Shown here: one piece after another, positions 6,180 to 6,239 of the stretch
How positions within the stretch are numbered: the stretch's first letter is position 1
Layout: each line of letters starts with the position of its first letter
DNA from: an uncultured Lachnospiraceae bacterium
Lineage (GTDB): Bacteria; Bacillota; Clostridia; Lachnospirales; Lachnospiraceae
Direction: 5' to 3'
Assembly: GCA_910583815.1 (NCBI GenBank)
Contig: CAJTZB010000146.1
Span: 1 to 6,239 of the forward strand
DNA length: 6,239 nt
Position numbers and translations under genes: made by a program
The notes under the pieces: generated by a model
Databases searched by the model: none
What the model saw: only the letters and a program-made list of their open reading frames with translations
What the model was told of the DNA's origin: nothing

Positions 6180-6239
6180 GAACGCGTCCTCCTTTTCCGA
6201 AAGGTCTCGGCATAGTAATTTTCTCAATCAGCGGCACGA
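6172..6239 (-). CDS. rnfD: Rnf complex subunit D, C-terminal end only
   Basis: Only the last 21 complete codons are present, reading VPLIEKITMPRPFGKGGRVH and a final G before TAA at 6174-6172. The frame is open to the right edge. The PLI-K-T-PRPFGK pattern is typical of the short cytoplasmic tail after the last helix of RnfD, the membrane subunit with a covalent FMN. The call rests mainly on position directly before rnfG in the conserved C-D-G-E-A-B order, plus this tail. The stop lies 8 nt inside rnfG, and the rnfG ribosome site is embedded in this gene. Confidence 0.85.
   Translation of the reverse strand, partial: VPLIEKITMPRPFGKGGRVHG

Overview
The window reads as a low-to-mid GC Firmicutes chromosome, most likely a clostridial anaerobe of the Lachnospiraceae type. 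That placement is an inference from the rnf gene order, the AGGAGG-type ribosome binding sites, the -35/-10 promoter spacing and the overall protein style. Every gene I can support lies on the minus strand, so transcription runs from high to low coordinates.

Right half (about 3065-6239): the distal part of an Rnf operon, in transcription order rnfD (last codons only), rnfG, rnfE, rnfA, rnfB. This is the classical C-D-G-E-A-B order with C and most of D outside the window. Together they build the membrane ferredoxin:NAD+ oxidoreductase that couples electron flow from reduced ferredoxin to NAD+ with Na+ or H+ export. D/G and G/E are translationally coupled by overlaps of 8 nt and 1 nt. The E-A gap (70 nt) and A-B gap (124-130 nt) instead carry inverted repeats that share a CCGGAAAT element. 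The operon ends in a very strong 18-bp hairpin with a T7 tract just after rnfB (2998-3043).

Middle (2708-2998): an intergenic stretch with no convincing gene. Its left end holds a near-consensus sigma-A promoter (TTGACT, 17 nt, TAGAAT) firing leftward.

Left half (1-2707): a probable three-gene operon behind that promoter. It comprises a cytoplasmic family-43 glycoside hydrolase resembling exo-beta-1,3-galactanases (subfamily 24 type), a nucleoside phosphorylase/nucleosidase superfamily protein, and a membrane M50-type zinc metalloprotease with HEVGH and NDG motifs that runs off the left edge. The functional link between these three is not obvious.

I see no mobile element, CRISPR, tRNA/rRNA or defence system. 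The points most worth a second look are the Cys-rich plus Ala/Lys/Glu-rich tail on RnfE, the apparent loss of phosphate-binding residues in the nucleoside phosphorylase homologue, the secretion-free GH43 enzyme with a possible Gln base, and the structured rnfA-rnfB intergenic RNA.
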